A stretch of 51,320 nucleotides of DNA from an uncultured Alphaproteobacteria bacterium (GCA_902826935.1 CADEGR010000007.1:1-51320); one strand, 5' to 3'. Positions 35,106-44,611 are shown, counted from the first letter of the stretch. The notes: generated by a model not told the origin, from the sequence alone. Made by a program: numbers and translations.

Positions 35106-36611
35106 ATGGCCGAGCTCTCGCTTGAGACCATCATGCTCCGCTACCAAAGAGCGCTGAGCCGCCGCCGGCCGTGGGAGGCACTTTGGCGGGACTGCTATGC
35201 CTATGGCCAGCCACAGCGGGGCGCTGGCTTCGGCGCCGAGTTCGAGCCGGCGCGCAATCACGCCGAGCGGCTGTTCGATGGCACCGCGCCCGATGCGGTC
35301 GAGCAGCTGGCGGCATCGCTTCTGGCCGAATTGACCCCGCCTTGGTCGCAATGGTTCGGTCTGGTGCCGGGCCTTGCCGTCGATCCGATCGCCCGGCCCA
35401 CCTTCGCCGAGGCGCTCGACCACGCGACCCAGCTGATCCAAGGCCATTTCGATCGCTCCAATTTCGCAGTCGAGATCCACCAGGCATTCCTCGATCTGGT
35501 GACCATCGGCAACGCGACCTTGCTGGTCGAGGAGGCGCCGCTTGGTGGCATCAGCGCCTTTCGCATGACCGCAGTCCCCATGGCCGAAATGGTCTTCGAG
35601 GCGGGCGCGGATGAGCGCGTGCAAGGCCATTTCAGACAGCGGTCCTTGCCGCTCGGCGCCCTCATGACCTTGTACCCGGATGCCGAGCTGCCCCGGGCGG
35701 AAAAGTCCGCCGAAGCCTCCGACCCGAGCCGCTGCGTCCGGGTGCTCGAGGCCGTGCTGCCCTGTCAGACCGGCTGCAGCTACACCGCCATGATGCTCGA
35801 TCAGGGCAACCGGCCAGTGGTGCTGGGCCAGGGGCAATTTGCGAGCTCGCCCTTCATCAGCTTCCGTTGGCTGAAAGGTGCTGCCGAAATTTACGGCCGC
35901 TCGCCGGTGATGACGGCCCTGCCCGATATTAAGACGGTCAACAAGGTAGTCGAGCTGATCCTCAAGAACGCATCGATCGCGGTCACCGGGATCTGGCAGG
36001 CGGATGATGATGGCGTGCTAAATCCTGCCAACATCCGGCTGGTGCCCGGCGCCATCATTCCCAAGGCGGTGGGCTCGGCCGGGCTCACCCCGCTGCAGGC
36101 GCCCGGCCGCTTCGACGTCTCGAACCTCATGCTCGATGACCTGCGCGGCCGGATCCGCCATGCCCTGCTGGTCGACCGGCTGGGTCCGGTCGCCGGGCAG
36201 CGCATGAGCGCGACTGAAGTTATCGAACGGTCGAATGAGATGACCCGGCTGCTTGGTGCCACCTATGGCCGGCTCCAGGCCGAGCTGCTGACGCCACTGC
36301 TGGTTCGGGCGGTCGGCATCCTGCGCCGCCGCGGCGAGCTGCCAGATCTCGCCTTGGACGGCAGCACCGTCGAAATCCGGCACAAGTCGCCGCTCGCCCG
36401 GCTGCAGGCCCGCCAGGACGTCCAGAACACCCTGCTATGGCTTGATGCCAGCGCCCGGCTTGGCGCGGAAGCCATGCAGGCGGTGGATCTGCCGGCCACG
36501 GCGCGATGGCTGGGCGAGCGCCTGGGTGTGCCGGGCCAGCTGATCCGTGATCAGGTGCCGAGCGATTTGCTCGATGCTTTGCCAGCGCTGGCGCTCGGTC
36601 AAGACGCCTAG
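35106..36611 (+). CDS. Podoviral head-to-tail connector (portal) protein
   Basis: 501 residues from ATG 35106 (GGAG about 8 bases upstream; the frame is open to 35076). It resembles T7 gp8/BPP-1-type portals (PF12236): RYQRALSRRRPWEALWRDCY, LFDGTAPDAVEQLAASLLAE, the long middle region with VNKVVELILKNASIAVTGIW, and RMSATEVIERSNEMTRLLG. It forms the dodecameric ring at one capsid vertex through which DNA is packaged. First structural gene of the cassette, directly behind the strong promoter. Confidence 0.85.
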   Translation: MAELSLETIMLRYQRALSRRRPWEALWRDCYAYGQPQRGAGFGAEFEPARNHAERLFDGTAPDAVEQLAASLLAELTPPWSQWFGLVPGLAVDPIARPTFAEALDHATQLIQGHFDRSNFAVEIHQAFLDLVTIGNATLLVEEAPLGGISAFRMTAVPMAEMVFEAGADERVQGHFRQRSLPLGALMTLYPDAELPRAEKSAEASDPSRCVRVLEAVLPCQTGCSYTAMMLDQGNRPVVLGQGQFASSPFISFRWLKGAAEIYGRSPVMTALPDIKTVNKVVELILKNASIAVTGIWQADDDGVLNPANIRLVPGAIIPKAVGSAGLTPLQAPGRFDVSNLMLDDLRGRIRHALLVDRLGPVAGQRMSATEVIERSNEMTRLLGATYGRLQAELLTPLLVRAVGILRRRGELPDLALDGSTVEIRHKSPLARLQARQDVQNTLLWLDASARLGAEAMQAVDLPATARWLGERLGVPGQLIRDQVPSDLLDALPALALGQDA

Positions 36612-36620
36612 GGAGCCACC

Positions 36621-36890
36621 ATGTCGACCAGCCAGGAACCCCAAGACGGCTGGGCGTGGTTCGAGCCCGCGCTGGTGGCCGAGCCCGTCTCGCTCGAGAG
36701 CGAGCTTAACCGCGCCTTCGCTCGCTGCTTTGCCGGCGCCGATGGTGTGACCGTGCTGGAGTATCTGCGGCGCTGTTTCCTCGATCGGCGGCTGCCACCG
36801 AGCGCCAGCGACGCTGAACTGCGCCAGGTCGAAGGCCAGCGTGCGGTGGTCGCCCAGATCATGGCGCTGATCGAACGCGGCCGCGCCTGA
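36621..36890 (+). CDS. Bbp19-like phage protein
   Basis: An 89-residue protein with ELNRAFARCFAGADGVTVLE, YLRRCFLDRRLPP and LRQVEGQRAVVAQIMALIER. This pattern matches the small Bbp19-type family found after the portal gene in BPP-1-like podoviruses. The role is unknown, probably in assembly. Nine bases after the portal stop, with its own GGGAG. Confidence 0.65.
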   Translation: MSTSQEPQDGWAWFEPALVAEPVSLESELNRAFARCFAGADGVTVLEYLRRCFLDRRLPPSASDAELRQVEGQRAVVAQIMALIERGRA

Positions 36891-36926
36891 GGCCATGCCA
36901 TCCGTCGAGCATGATTAGGATTGAGA

Positions 36927-37712
36927 ATGACCGAACATCTGCATGCGAGCGTGACCGAGGACGGTGCCGAGGCTTTGGCCGACGCCGGCCCGCTGGACGA
37001 TCTGAATGAGGCGGTGTCGGCAGCTGCCATCCGGCCCGCAGAGGTGCCCGAGAAGTTCTGGGACGCCACCAGCGGCAGCCTGCGCACCGAGGCATTGCTG
37101 AAGTCCTACCTGCAGCTCGAGAAGAAGCTGGGCTCCATGGTGGCCTTGCCGAACGATGAGGCTGACGAGGAAGCCGTCAAACGGCTGCACCGTGCCCTCG
37201 GCGTGCCGGAATCGCCCGAGGAGTATCAGATCGAGCCGAGCCATCCAGCGGTCGCGTTGGAGCCTGAGGTCAAGGCGCGCCTGCATCAGGCCGGTTTCAC
37301 GCCTCGTCAGGTGCAGCTGGTCGCTGATCTCGCGGCCGAGCACCTGGTGCCGGTGGTCGAGCATGCGATGGGCGATGCTCAGACCCGCAGCGACGTGGGG
37401 CGACTGGCCGAGCATTTCGGCAGCACCGAAGCGTGGCGGGCATTGGCGCCGCAGATCAAGACCTGGGCGGAAGCCAATCTGGCGCCGCAGGTCTATGACA
37501 CCCTCGCGACCAGCTATGACGGCGTGATCGCGATGCATCAGATGATGCAGATGCGCGAGCCCCGCCTCATCCAGGAAGCCGGCGCCCCCACGGCGGGCAT
37601 GCAGCCGGAGCAGCTGGTCCAGATGATGCGCGATCCGCGCTACTGGCGCGATCGTGATCCGGACTATGTCGCCCAAGTGACGCGCGGCTTCAAGCGTCTT
37701 TATGAAGAGTAG
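36927..37712 (+). CDS. Phage capsid scaffolding/assembly protein
   Basis: 261 residues from ATG 36927 (AGGA six bases upstream; a TTG at 36921 is less likely). Acidic and mostly helical; VPEKFWDATSGSLRTEALLK and SYLQLEKKLGSM near residues 30-65 are typical of podoviral scaffolds located between portal and capsid genes, as T7 gp9. The C-terminal PRYWRDRDPDYVAQVTRGFK is also a common scaffold ending. It would shape the procapsid and leave before maturation. Confidence 0.7.
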   Translation: MTEHLHASVTEDGAEALADAGPLDDLNEAVSAAAIRPAEVPEKFWDATSGSLRTEALLKSYLQLEKKLGSMVALPNDEADEEAVKRLHRALGVPESPEEYQIEPSHPAVALEPEVKARLHQAGFTPRQVQLVADLAAEHLVPVVEHAMGDAQTRSDVGRLAEHFGSTEAWRALAPQIKTWAEANLAPQVYDTLATSYDGVIAMHQMMQMREPRLIQEAGAPTAGMQPEQLVQMMRDPRYWRDRDPDYVAQVTRGFKRLYEE

Positions 37713-37822
37713 CCAGCCGTCAGCGGTCAGGCGGCCCCAGAGGCGCCCGCGACCGCAAGCCTAACCCGCCGCTCAGCTGTCATGTGCCCCGGCCAACAAG
37801 CGCCGAGGCCAAGGAGACGACC

Positions 37823-38185
37823 ATGGCCAGAATTCGCCGGAAAGGTTCGACCGCCACGCTGCTCGCACGGGACGACGATGACGTGCCGCTGCCGGTCATG
37901 CCGTGGGGCGTGCTCCACAACCTCATCCCGACCGAAGCCGCTGCCGCACGCAATACCACGCCCATCTCAGCCAACTGCGGCGTGATCAGCGTGATCGCGA
38001 TCGGGGGCGGGGCGCATTTCAAGATGGGCGATGCCTCGGTCGTCGCGACCACCGCCGATGTCTTCCTGCCAGCGGGCGTCTGGCATGAGCTGCCGGTTTT
38101 CGATGGCGCCGCCTTCAACCATGTCTCCATCATCTCGGCGACCGGGTCAGGCACTATTCGGGCGCAGATCTGCGAAAGGCAGTAG
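37823..38185 (+). CDS. Small beta-rich phage protein, possible virion decoration
   Basis: 120 residues from ATG 37823, with AAGGAG seven bases ahead. The middle (GVISVIAIGGGAHFKMGD, ADVFLPAGVWHELPV) follows a pattern common in small phage virion proteins that decorate heads or tails. It is not a clear cupin despite the His residues. It lies between scaffold and capsid genes; function is inferred from position. Confidence 0.55.
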   Translation: MARIRRKGSTATLLARDDDDVPLPVMPWGVLHNLIPTEAAAARNTTPISANCGVISVIAIGGGAHFKMGDASVVATTADVFLPAGVWHELPVFDGAAFNHVSIISATGSGTIRAQICERQ

Positions 38186-38187
38186 AC

Positions 38188-38343
38188 ATGACCTCGCTCG
38201 GCCTGCAGCACGCGCGCCGACTGAAGTTAGATCCGGCGCCGCAGACCTCGGACCTGCCGCCGCCCCCGCATCCGCCGCAGGGTGCGCCTTTCAGCGACGG
38301 TTTTTTCTGGGTCGATGGCACCGGCTGGCTCGACGGGGCCTAA
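38188..38343 (+). CDS. 51-residue proline-rich phage protein
   Basis: ATG 38188 comes two bases after the preceding stop, with AAAGG ahead. It encodes a Pro-rich stretch (DLPPPPHPPQGAPFSDG) ending FFWVDGTGWLDGA. No family is recognised. The tight spacing and the Trp/Gly-rich end suggest a real small gene. The 199 bases that follow, to the capsid gene, contain nothing I can identify. Confidence 0.45.
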   Translation: MTSLGLQHARRLKLDPAPQTSDLPPPPHPPQGAPFSDGFFWVDGTGWLDGA

Positions 38344-38542
38344 CGCTTCGTCGCTGCCGATCGGTACCGGCACTCGATCCCAGATCATCAGCACTCTGTT
38401 TGATCGCCAATCGGGGATCACCCGCCAGGCGGGCCCTCGATCCGATCCGCTCGGACGGTGCGCATCCGTCTAGACCGCGGCCCTGCCCAAGCAGGACCAA
38501 CCGCGCGTCGTCTCCCGGATGTCCAGCAACGGAGGGACGAAC

Positions 38543-39361
38543 GTGTCCACCTCGATCGACAAAGCGTTCATCAAGCAATTCGAAGAGGAAGTCCATCAGG
38601 CATATCAGCGGATGGGCTCGAAGCTGCGCAACACCGTGCGCGTCAAGAGCGGCGTGCAGGGTAGTTCCACGGTGTTCCAGAAGGTCGGCAAGGGCAGCGC
38701 ATCCACCAAGTCGCGGCATGGTAAGGTGCCGGTGATGAACGTGGATCACACCCCGGTCGAGTGTGCCCTGCAGGACTACTATGCGGGCGACTGGGTCGAC
38801 CAGCTCGACGAACTGAAGATCAATATCGACGAGCGCCAGGTCCTGGCCAATGCCGGTGCCTTCGCGCTGGGCCGGACCACCGACGAGCTGATCATCGCGG
38901 CCCTCGACACGACCGCGCTGACCGCTGGCGCCGGCACCGACGGCTTGACCAAGGCGAAGGTGCTCTCGGCCTTCGAGCAGCTTGGCAACAAGGACGTGCC
39001 CGACGACGGGCAACGCTATGCCGTGATCGGCTGGAAGCAGTGGTCCGAGCTGCTCTCGATCCCGGAGTTCGCGGACGCTGACTTCGTCGGCTCGGATGAG
39101 CTGCCATGGCGTGGCACCCAGGCCAAGCGGTGGCTGGGCGCCATGTGGATGCCGCATTCCGGCCTGCCGCTCTCGGCCAATGTTCGGCGCTGCTTCTGGT
39201 ACCACCGCAGCGCCATCGGCCACGCCATCGGCCAGGATGTCGTGACCGATGTCACCTGGCACGGTGATCGCGCCGCTCATTTCGTCTCGAACTCGATGAG
39301 CCAGGGCTCCTGCCTGATCGATGGCGACGGTGTCATCAAGCTGCCCTGCCTGGAGAGCTAA
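38543..39361 (+). CDS. Phage major capsid protein
   Basis: 272 residues from GTG 38543, chosen because GGAGGG lies six bases ahead; an ATG at 38519 has no good ribosome site. Matches the 'Phage_capsid_2' type: IDKAFIKQFEEEVHQAYQRM near the start, HTPVECALQDYYAGDWVDQ, then LGRTTDELIIAALD, YAVIGWKQWSELL and a C-terminal SQGSCLIDGDGVIKL. It would form the icosahedral shell (HK97-like fold expected). Confidence 0.8.
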   Translation: MSTSIDKAFIKQFEEEVHQAYQRMGSKLRNTVRVKSGVQGSSTVFQKVGKGSASTKSRHGKVPVMNVDHTPVECALQDYYAGDWVDQLDELKINIDERQVLANAGAFALGRTTDELIIAALDTTALTAGAGTDGLTKAKVLSAFEQLGNKDVPDDGQRYAVIGWKQWSELLSIPEFADADFVGSDELPWRGTQAKRWLGAMWMPHSGLPLSANVRRCFWYHRSAIGHAIGQDVVTDVTWHGDRAAHFVSNSMSQGSCLIDGDGVIKLPCLES

Positions 39362-39364
39362 GCG

Positions 39365-39634
39365 ATGGCTTACGATCCCAAGAATCTGAGCGCGCTCGCC
39401 TATGCCAATGGTTTCACGCTTTGGCACTATCGCACCAACGACGTAGCGGCCGATGTTGATACGGTCGGCTACTTCAACAAGGCTGCTTCGTTCATGCGGA
39501 TTGGCGACTTCATCATCACCAATGCCAATGCCTCAGGCCCAATCGAGAACGGCTTTCTGATCGTCCGGACGAACACTGGCACGTCCGTCGATGTCACCAA
39601 TCTGAACGCGCTGGGCTTGTCCAACACTGACTAA
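39365..39634 (+). CDS. Small phage protein after the capsid gene
   Basis: 89 residues: FTLWHYRTNDVAADVDTVGY, FMRIGDFIITNA and GFLIVRTNTGTSVDVT. Three bases behind the capsid gene. Similar short beta-rich proteins follow Phage_capsid_2-type capsids in other phages and are probably decoration or head-completion factors. No enzymatic motif. Confidence 0.6.
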   Translation: MAYDPKNLSALAYANGFTLWHYRTNDVAADVDTVGYFNKAASFMRIGDFIITNANASGPIENGFLIVRTNTGTSVDVTNLNALGLSNTD

Positions 39635-39744
39635 GTGGCGGCGGCCAGTTGAGACGCTGTAGCTGAGTCTGTCTCGGCTCGGGCGGCGGGCGATCGACCA
39701 AGCTGCCCGCCGCCCACCCAGGCCGTAGTGACGGAGACACCAGC

Positions 39745-40116
39745 ATGATGCGAGTGGCTTTAGTGGCGCACGCTGTCGTCCTGATGGTGTGCATTAGCGG
39801 GCTTGCGCGCGCAGACGCGCTGAGCAGGTCACCGACCTGCCCTGGATTAGGCGCCAGCAGCTTCGAGCAGCGGATCCCTGCGGGCACCCGCCGGGTCGCC
39901 TTCGAGCGAGCCTCCTTGATCCTGTTCGTCGAGCTCTGGCACGCGCTCGAGCACCGGCCGCTGGCGGCATTTCCTGAGCGGGTGATGATGTACCTCATGC
40001 CGCACCGGCCTTTGATGATCGGCTACCAGCGGCAGGGCTGCATCATTGCCGTCCTAGCAGTCGAGCCGCCGACCCTCGTGCGCTGGCTCCGTCCTCGGCT
40101 GGGCTGGAGCGTTTGA
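39745..40116 (+). CDS. Unknown exported-looking protein inside the phage cassette
   Basis: 123 residues with an N-terminal signal-like segment (MMRVALVAHAVVLMVCISGL, then ARADA). The mature part (SFEQRIPAGTRRVAFERASL, PERVMMYLMPHRPLMIGYQR, LVRWLRPRLGWSV) is rich in Arg and hydrophobics. I recognise no family. GGAG lies about 10 bases ahead of the first ATG. An exported protein between capsid and tail genes is unusual for a podovirus; lysis or envelope interaction are possible but unsupported. Confidence 0.5.
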   Translation: MMRVALVAHAVVLMVCISGLARADALSRSPTCPGLGASSFEQRIPAGTRRVAFERASLILFVELWHALEHRPLAAFPERVMMYLMPHRPLMIGYQRQGCIIAVLAVEPPTLVRWLRPRLGWSV

Positions 40117-40162
40117 CGCTGCCAGGCGCGGATGCCCCAACTTCCAATGAAGGACAAGGATC

Positions 40163-40735
40163 ATGGCCCTGACCAGCATCGAGCTTTGCTCGAGCGCGCT
40201 CATCAAGCTCGGCGCCAATCCGATCACCTCGTTCGTCGACGGCAGCGCGGAAGCCGTGGTTGCAGGGCACCTCTATCCAATCGTCCGTGACGCCCTGCTG
40301 GGTGCTCACCCCTGGGGTTTCGCCACCGCCAAAGTCGCATTGACGGCACTGCCGACGGCGCCGGTCACCGATTTTGACAACGCGTTCGCGTTGCCGACGG
40401 ATTTCATCAGGGCATTGTCTGCCGGCGACACCGGCTATGCCCGCGGCCTGATCTACCAGATCGTCAATGGCGGCCTGAACACCAATGCCGAAGAGGTCGT
40501 CCTGGTCTATGTGAAGCGGGCCGCAGAAGCCGATTTTCCAACGCACTTCGTGGCGGCATTGGTCAATCGCCTCGCGGCGGAGTTTGCCCTGCCGTTGACC
40601 GAGAGCGCCAGTCGAGCTGAGCTGCTCTATCAGCTGGCCGAAAGCGAGCTGCGCCTGGCCCGGCTGATCGACAGCCAGCAGGATACGCCTGCCATGGTCG
40701 AGGACTTCACGCTGATCGAGGCGCGCTCGGCATGA
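40163..40735 (+). CDS. Phage tail tubular protein A-like (T7 gp11-type)
   Basis: 190 residues beginning MALTSIELCSSALIKLGANP. The pattern (ALLGAHPWGFATAK, NAFALPTDFIRAL, FVAALVNRLAAEFALPLTES) matches the tail tubular A/adaptor family that links portal and nozzle. It overlaps the next gene by four bases, as these partners usually do. AAGGA precedes the ATG. Confidence 0.75.
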   Translation: MALTSIELCSSALIKLGANPITSFVDGSAEAVVAGHLYPIVRDALLGAHPWGFATAKVALTALPTAPVTDFDNAFALPTDFIRALSAGDTGYARGLIYQIVNGGLNTNAEEVVLVYVKRAAEADFPTHFVAALVNRLAAEFALPLTESASRAELLYQLAESELRLARLIDSQQDTPAMVEDFTLIEARSA

Positions 40736-42621
40736 CCCAAGCCTTCCTCATTCAGAGCAACTTCACCGCCGGCGAGCTCGATCCGAGCTTGCGTGGCCGG
40801 ACCGATCTCCAAGCCTATGACAACGGTGCCGGACGGCTGCACAATGTGGTCGTTCAGGTCACTGGCGGGGTCGCACGGCGACCAGGCTTAGCCTTCGTCG
40901 CGGCCGCCGATGGCCGCGGGCGGCTGGTCAGCTTCGAGCTGAGCGCCGGCCTATCCTATCTGCTGGTGTTCACGGCCTTCCAGGTCGACATCTACCGGGA
41001 CGGCACGTTGCGCGAGACCGTGACCACGCCCTACTCACAGGCCCAGCTTGCCGATATCAGCTGGGCGCAGCTCGGCAGCAGCCTGATCATCGCCCATCCC
41101 GCAATTCCGCTGCAGCGTCTGCGCCGCTTGACCGATGTCACCTGGACGATCGGCGATTTCGCCTTCACGGTGCAGACCGGTCAGGTCAGCGCGCAACCGT
41201 TCGCGCGCTTTGCCGAGGCGACCGTGACCTTGCAGGCGTCGGCCACGACCGGCTCGGTCACGCTCACCGCCTCGACTACCTTGTTCACGGTCGACCATCT
41301 CGGCACGCTGTTCCGGCTGCAGGGCAGGCAGGTCAGGATCACCAATGTCCTGACCGGCACGCAGGCGGTGGGCCTGGTCCTGACCACGCTGGTCAGCACG
41401 ACGGCAACCACCGACTGGGACGAGCAGGCGTTCAGCACCGCGCGCGGCTGGCCCGTCAGCATCTCCTTTCATCAAGACCGCCTGGTGATCGGCGGGTCGC
41501 GCGACCTGCCCAATGGCCTTTGGCTCTCACGTACCGCCAACCCGTTCAACTTCGATCTGGGCACCGGCCTGGATGATGAGGCGATCTCATTCCGGATCAA
41601 CGCCACCGACGCTCCTCTCATCCGGGCCCTCGTCTCCAGCCGCCACCTGCAAGTCTTCACCAGCGTCGGCGAATGGATCGTTACCGGCGATCCGCTCACG
41701 CCGACCAATATCCAGCTGCGCCAGCAAAGCCGGATCGGGTCGCTGATCGGTCGCCAGGTGCCACCGCGCGATGTCGACGGCGCCACCCTGTTCTGCGCCA
41801 GGAATGGCCGCGAGATCAGGGAGTTCGTGTTCACCGAGACGGAGCAAGCCTATCAGGCTCCGGACCTGGCGCTGCTGGCGCGTCATCTGGTGCGCGATCC
41901 GGTCGATCAGGATTTTGATCGCCAGCGACGTCTGTTCTTGGTGGTCATGGCCGATGGCTCGCTCGCCAGCATTGGCATCTATCGCAACGCCGACATCGTG
42001 GCCTGGAGCAGCCAGCAGACCACTGGCATCATGCTCTCGATCGCGGTCGTGGACGGCCAGACTTATGTTCTCGTCGAACGCGCCAATGGAGTTTTCATCG
42101 AGCGGTTCGACGACACGCTCTCGGTCGATGCCGGCATCACCCTGACCGCGCCGTCACCGCAACTGGCCTGGACTGGCCTTGGCCATCTGAACGGCCAGAG
42201 CGTGCGACCAATCGCCAACGGCGTGGTTCAGCCGCTGGTGACCGTCGTCGGCGGTGGCATCACGCTAAGCCAGCCGGCCAGTCAGCTCGTCGTCGGCCTG
42301 CCGTACAGCCATATCATCGAGCCGCTGGCGGTATCGCCGGGTACAGCCCGAGCGGTGCCCCAGGACGTCCTCTATCGCCCGGTCCGGATCACGCTCCGCC
42401 TGCTTGAGACGCGCAGCCTGACGATCGATTCCGGCAACGGCCTGAAGGATGTCATCCTGTCGCCTCTCACTGGTGTCGGCGGCACCTTCTCCGGTGACCG
42501 CGCGATCAGGGCGCTCGGCTGGCGCCGCGGCGTTGATCGTCTGCCGTGGCGCATCGAGCAGGCGCTTCCAGGCGCCTTCACTCTTCTTTCTGCAACCACA
42601 GAACTCAAGGTGAACAGCTGA
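40732..42621 (+). CDS. Phage tail nozzle protein (tail tubular protein B-like)
   Basis: 629 residues, beta-rich, starting with the family signature FLIQSNFTAGELDPSLRGRT and GAGRLHNVVVQVTGGVARRP. Later SFHQDRLVIGGSRDLPNGLW and LWLSRTANPFNF are also typical of podoviral nozzle proteins (T7 gp12/BPP-1-like). It closes the tail tube. No separate tail fibre or spike gene follows, so receptor binding is unaccounted for. Confidence 0.8.
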   Translation: MTQAFLIQSNFTAGELDPSLRGRTDLQAYDNGAGRLHNVVVQVTGGVARRPGLAFVAAADGRGRLVSFELSAGLSYLLVFTAFQVDIYRDGTLRETVTTPYSQAQLADISWAQLGSSLIIAHPAIPLQRLRRLTDVTWTIGDFAFTVQTGQVSAQPFARFAEATVTLQASATTGSVTLTASTTLFTVDHLGTLFRLQGRQVRITNVLTGTQAVGLVLTTLVSTTATTDWDEQAFSTARGWPVSISFHQDRLVIGGSRDLPNGLWLSRTANPFNFDLGTGLDDEAISFRINATDAPLIRALVSSRHLQVFTSVGEWIVTGDPLTPTNIQLRQQSRIGSLIGRQVPPRDVDGATLFCARNGREIREFVFTETEQAYQAPDLALLARHLVRDPVDQDFDRQRRLFLVVMADGSLASIGIYRNADIVAWSSQQTTGIMLSIAVVDGQTYVLVERANGVFIERFDDTLSVDAGITLTAPSPQLAWTGLGHLNGQSVRPIANGVVQPLVTVVGGGITLSQPASQLVVGLPYSHIIEPLAVSPGTARAVPQDVLYRPVRITLRLLETRSLTIDSGNGLKDVILSPLTGVGGTFSGDRAIRALGWRRGVDRLPWRIEQALPGAFTLLSATTELKVNS

Positions 42622-43046
42622 TGGGCGCTCTCGGCAGTCTCGCATCGGTTGGCTTGAATCTGGCGCTGGCTGAGCAGGCGGCGCGCCGCCAGAACCGCTC
42701 GGTCGAAGGGGATCGCGATCAGCAGGTTCAGGCCATTCAGCAGAATCTCGACGATGAACGCCGGATTGCCACAGACCGGCTGCGCCGCCAGCTTGCGACC
42801 CAGCGCGCCCGCGCAGGTGCCGCTGGGGTCGCTTCAAGTGCGACGTCCAACGCGGTGCTGCGAGGTCTCATCCAGACCGCCCAGGCTGACAACCAGGCGC
42901 GAGCCGCTGACGCCCAACAAGAAGTCGATCGGATTCGCCAACGGGCGCGCCAGGCGAGCCGACGCAACTTGCTGGAGCTGGCCAGCACCGCGACCCGAGC
43001 GAGCTTCGGCGTGACCTCGGGCCGCACCAGCTCCTTGCTGGATTGA
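42621..43046 (+). CDS. Phage internal virion protein-like (gp14 position)
   Basis: 141 residues from the ATG at 42621, which overlaps the nozzle stop as TGATG and has AAGGTG ahead. It is a small hydrophobic start (MGALGSLASVGLNLALAEQA) followed by a Gln/Arg-rich coiled region (QNLDDERRIATDRLRRQLAT). Position and composition suit a T7 gp14-like ejection protein. The large gp15 and gp16 partners are absent. Confidence 0.5.
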   Translation: MGALGSLASVGLNLALAEQAARRQNRSVEGDRDQQVQAIQQNLDDERRIATDRLRRQLATQRARAGAAGVASSATSNAVLRGLIQTAQADNQARAADAQQEVDRIRQRARQASRRNLLELASTATRASFGVTSGRTSSLLD

Positions 43047-43087
43047 TCGCCCAAGGCAGTCGTCCCGATCATCTGGTCTGTGTCGTC

Positions 43088-44611
43088 ATGTCGAGCTCCG
43101 TCAAAATGGCCAGCGCATCCTCTGCAACGCTCGGCGCAGTAAGCTTTCGGCAATTCGTCTGGCTCTGGAATCGGGTCCAGGGCCAGACGACGCCGGCTCT
43201 CCATCTTGAGATCGCGGCCTGGTTTGACGCACGCTGGCGGGCCGGCGACCGGCAGCTTCTGCTGCTCTGCTTTCGTGGCGCGGGCAAGTCGACGCTGGTC
43301 GCGATCTTCTGCGCCTGGCTGCTGCGCCTGCAGCCGAACCTGCGCATCCTGGTGCTGTCGGCGGAGCACGAGCTTGCCCGCAAGATGGTGCGCAATGCCA
43401 AGCACATCGTCGAGCGACATCCGCTGACCAAGGGCCTGTTGCCGGACCGCTCCGAGCTTTGGTCTGCCGACCAGCTCACCGTCGCCCGCCCGCTCGCCCT
43501 GCGGGATCCTTCCCTGCTGGCCCGGGGCATTGGGGCGAATATCACCGGTGCCCGCGCCGACGTGATCATTTGCGACGACGTCGAGGTGCCGAACAGCAGC
43601 CGCACCGCGCCGCGACGTGAGGATCTCCGCGAGCGGCTGCGCGAGCTTTCTTATATCCTGGTGCCCGGCGGTCTACAGCTCTATGTCGGCACGCCGCACA
43701 GCCACGAGTCGATCTACGCCGAGGAGAGAGCCGCACAGTCTGATCTGGCGAGCCCGTTCCTGGCGGGCTTTCGGCGCTTGACGATCCCCGTCCTGGATGA
43801 CGCAGGCCGCAGCCGTTGGCCGGATCGTTTCACCGATGCCGCGATCGCCGCCGTGCGGCAGCAAAGCGGGCCGACCAAGTTCGCGAGCCAGATGCTGCTG
43901 GCACCACGCCAGAACCAGGATGTTCGCCTGGATCCTGGGCGGCTCGGCCGCTACGACCTCGAACTCTCCTATCGGGAGGGCAATCGCCAAGGCGTCCTCA
44001 CGCTCGGTCCGCGCCGCTTGGTGTCGGCCAATTGTTGGTGGGATCCAGCCTTTGGTGCGCCAACGACCGGCGACGCCAGTGTCGTGGCGGCGGTATTCAC
44101 TGACGAGCAGGGTGAGTACTGGCTGCACCGAATCGCCTATCTCCAGCATGATCCAAAGCAGAGCCACGAGGTCGACGAAGCCACCCAGCTTTGCCGACAG
44201 GTGACGATGTTCATTCGCGACCTCGTCCTGCCGGCGATCACGATCGAAACCAACGGGCTCGGCCGCTTTTTGCCGGCACTGCTGCGGCGTGAACTGGGCC
44301 GGCAGGGGATCGGCTGCTCGGTGCTTGAACATGTCAGCCACAGCAACAAAGATCAGCGCATTCTGGATGCCTTCGACCCCATCCTGGCCGCCGCCGCCCT
44401 GCATGTGCATGCCAGCGTCTGGCAGACGCCCTTCATCCGCGAAATGCAGGAGTGGCGGCCCGGCCGGCGCTGCCGGGACGACGGGCTGGATGCGGTGAGC
44501 GGCTGCCTGCTGGCCGAGCCGGTGCGGCTGCACCGCTTCCCGACGGGCCCGCGGCCGAGTTGGCGACCAGCAGCCACACATCTTGCCACCGAGGTTGACT
44601 TCAACTGCTGA
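43088..44611 (+). CDS. Phage terminase large subunit (T7 gp19-like)
   Basis: 507 residues from ATG 43088; a TTG at 43043 overlapping the previous stop is an alternative. Packaging ATPase: Walker A CFRGAGKST (61-69), Walker B and acidic pair VIICDDVEVPNSS, coupling motif LYVGTPHSHESIY. The nuclease domain has WWDPAFG, ITIETNGLGRF and CRDDGLDAVSG, so its acidic residues look complete. Both engine and nuclease appear functional. No small terminase gene is recognisable in the cassette, so DNA selection is unexplained. Terminase after the tail genes matches T7 order. Confidence 0.85.
   Translation: MSSSVKMASASSATLGAVSFRQFVWLWNRVQGQTTPALHLEIAAWFDARWRAGDRQLLLLCFRGAGKSTLVAIFCAWLLRLQPNLRILVLSAEHELARKMVRNAKHIVERHPLTKGLLPDRSELWSADQLTVARPLALRDPSLLARGIGANITGARADVIICDDVEVPNSSRTAPRREDLRERLRELSYILVPGGLQLYVGTPHSHESIYAEERAAQSDLASPFLAGFRRLTIPVLDDAGRSRWPDRFTDAAIAAVRQQSGPTKFASQMLLAPRQNQDVRLDPGRLGRYDLELSYREGNRQGVLTLGPRRLVSANCWWDPAFGAPTTGDASVVAAVFTDEQGEYWLHRIAYLQHDPKQSHEVDEATQLCRQVTMFIRDLVLPAITIETNGLGRFLPALLRRELGRQGIGCSVLEHVSHSNKDQRILDAFDPILAAAALHVHASVWQTPFIREMQEWRPGRRCRDDGLDAVSGCLLAEPVRLHRFPTGPRPSWRPAATHLATEVDFNC

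Noticed and set aside
37823-38185. Cupin enzyme reading of the small phage protein
   Set aside because: It has some His and Gly residues in a beta-rich context but lacks the spaced metal-binding cupin motifs, and the phage neighbourhood fits a virion protein better.
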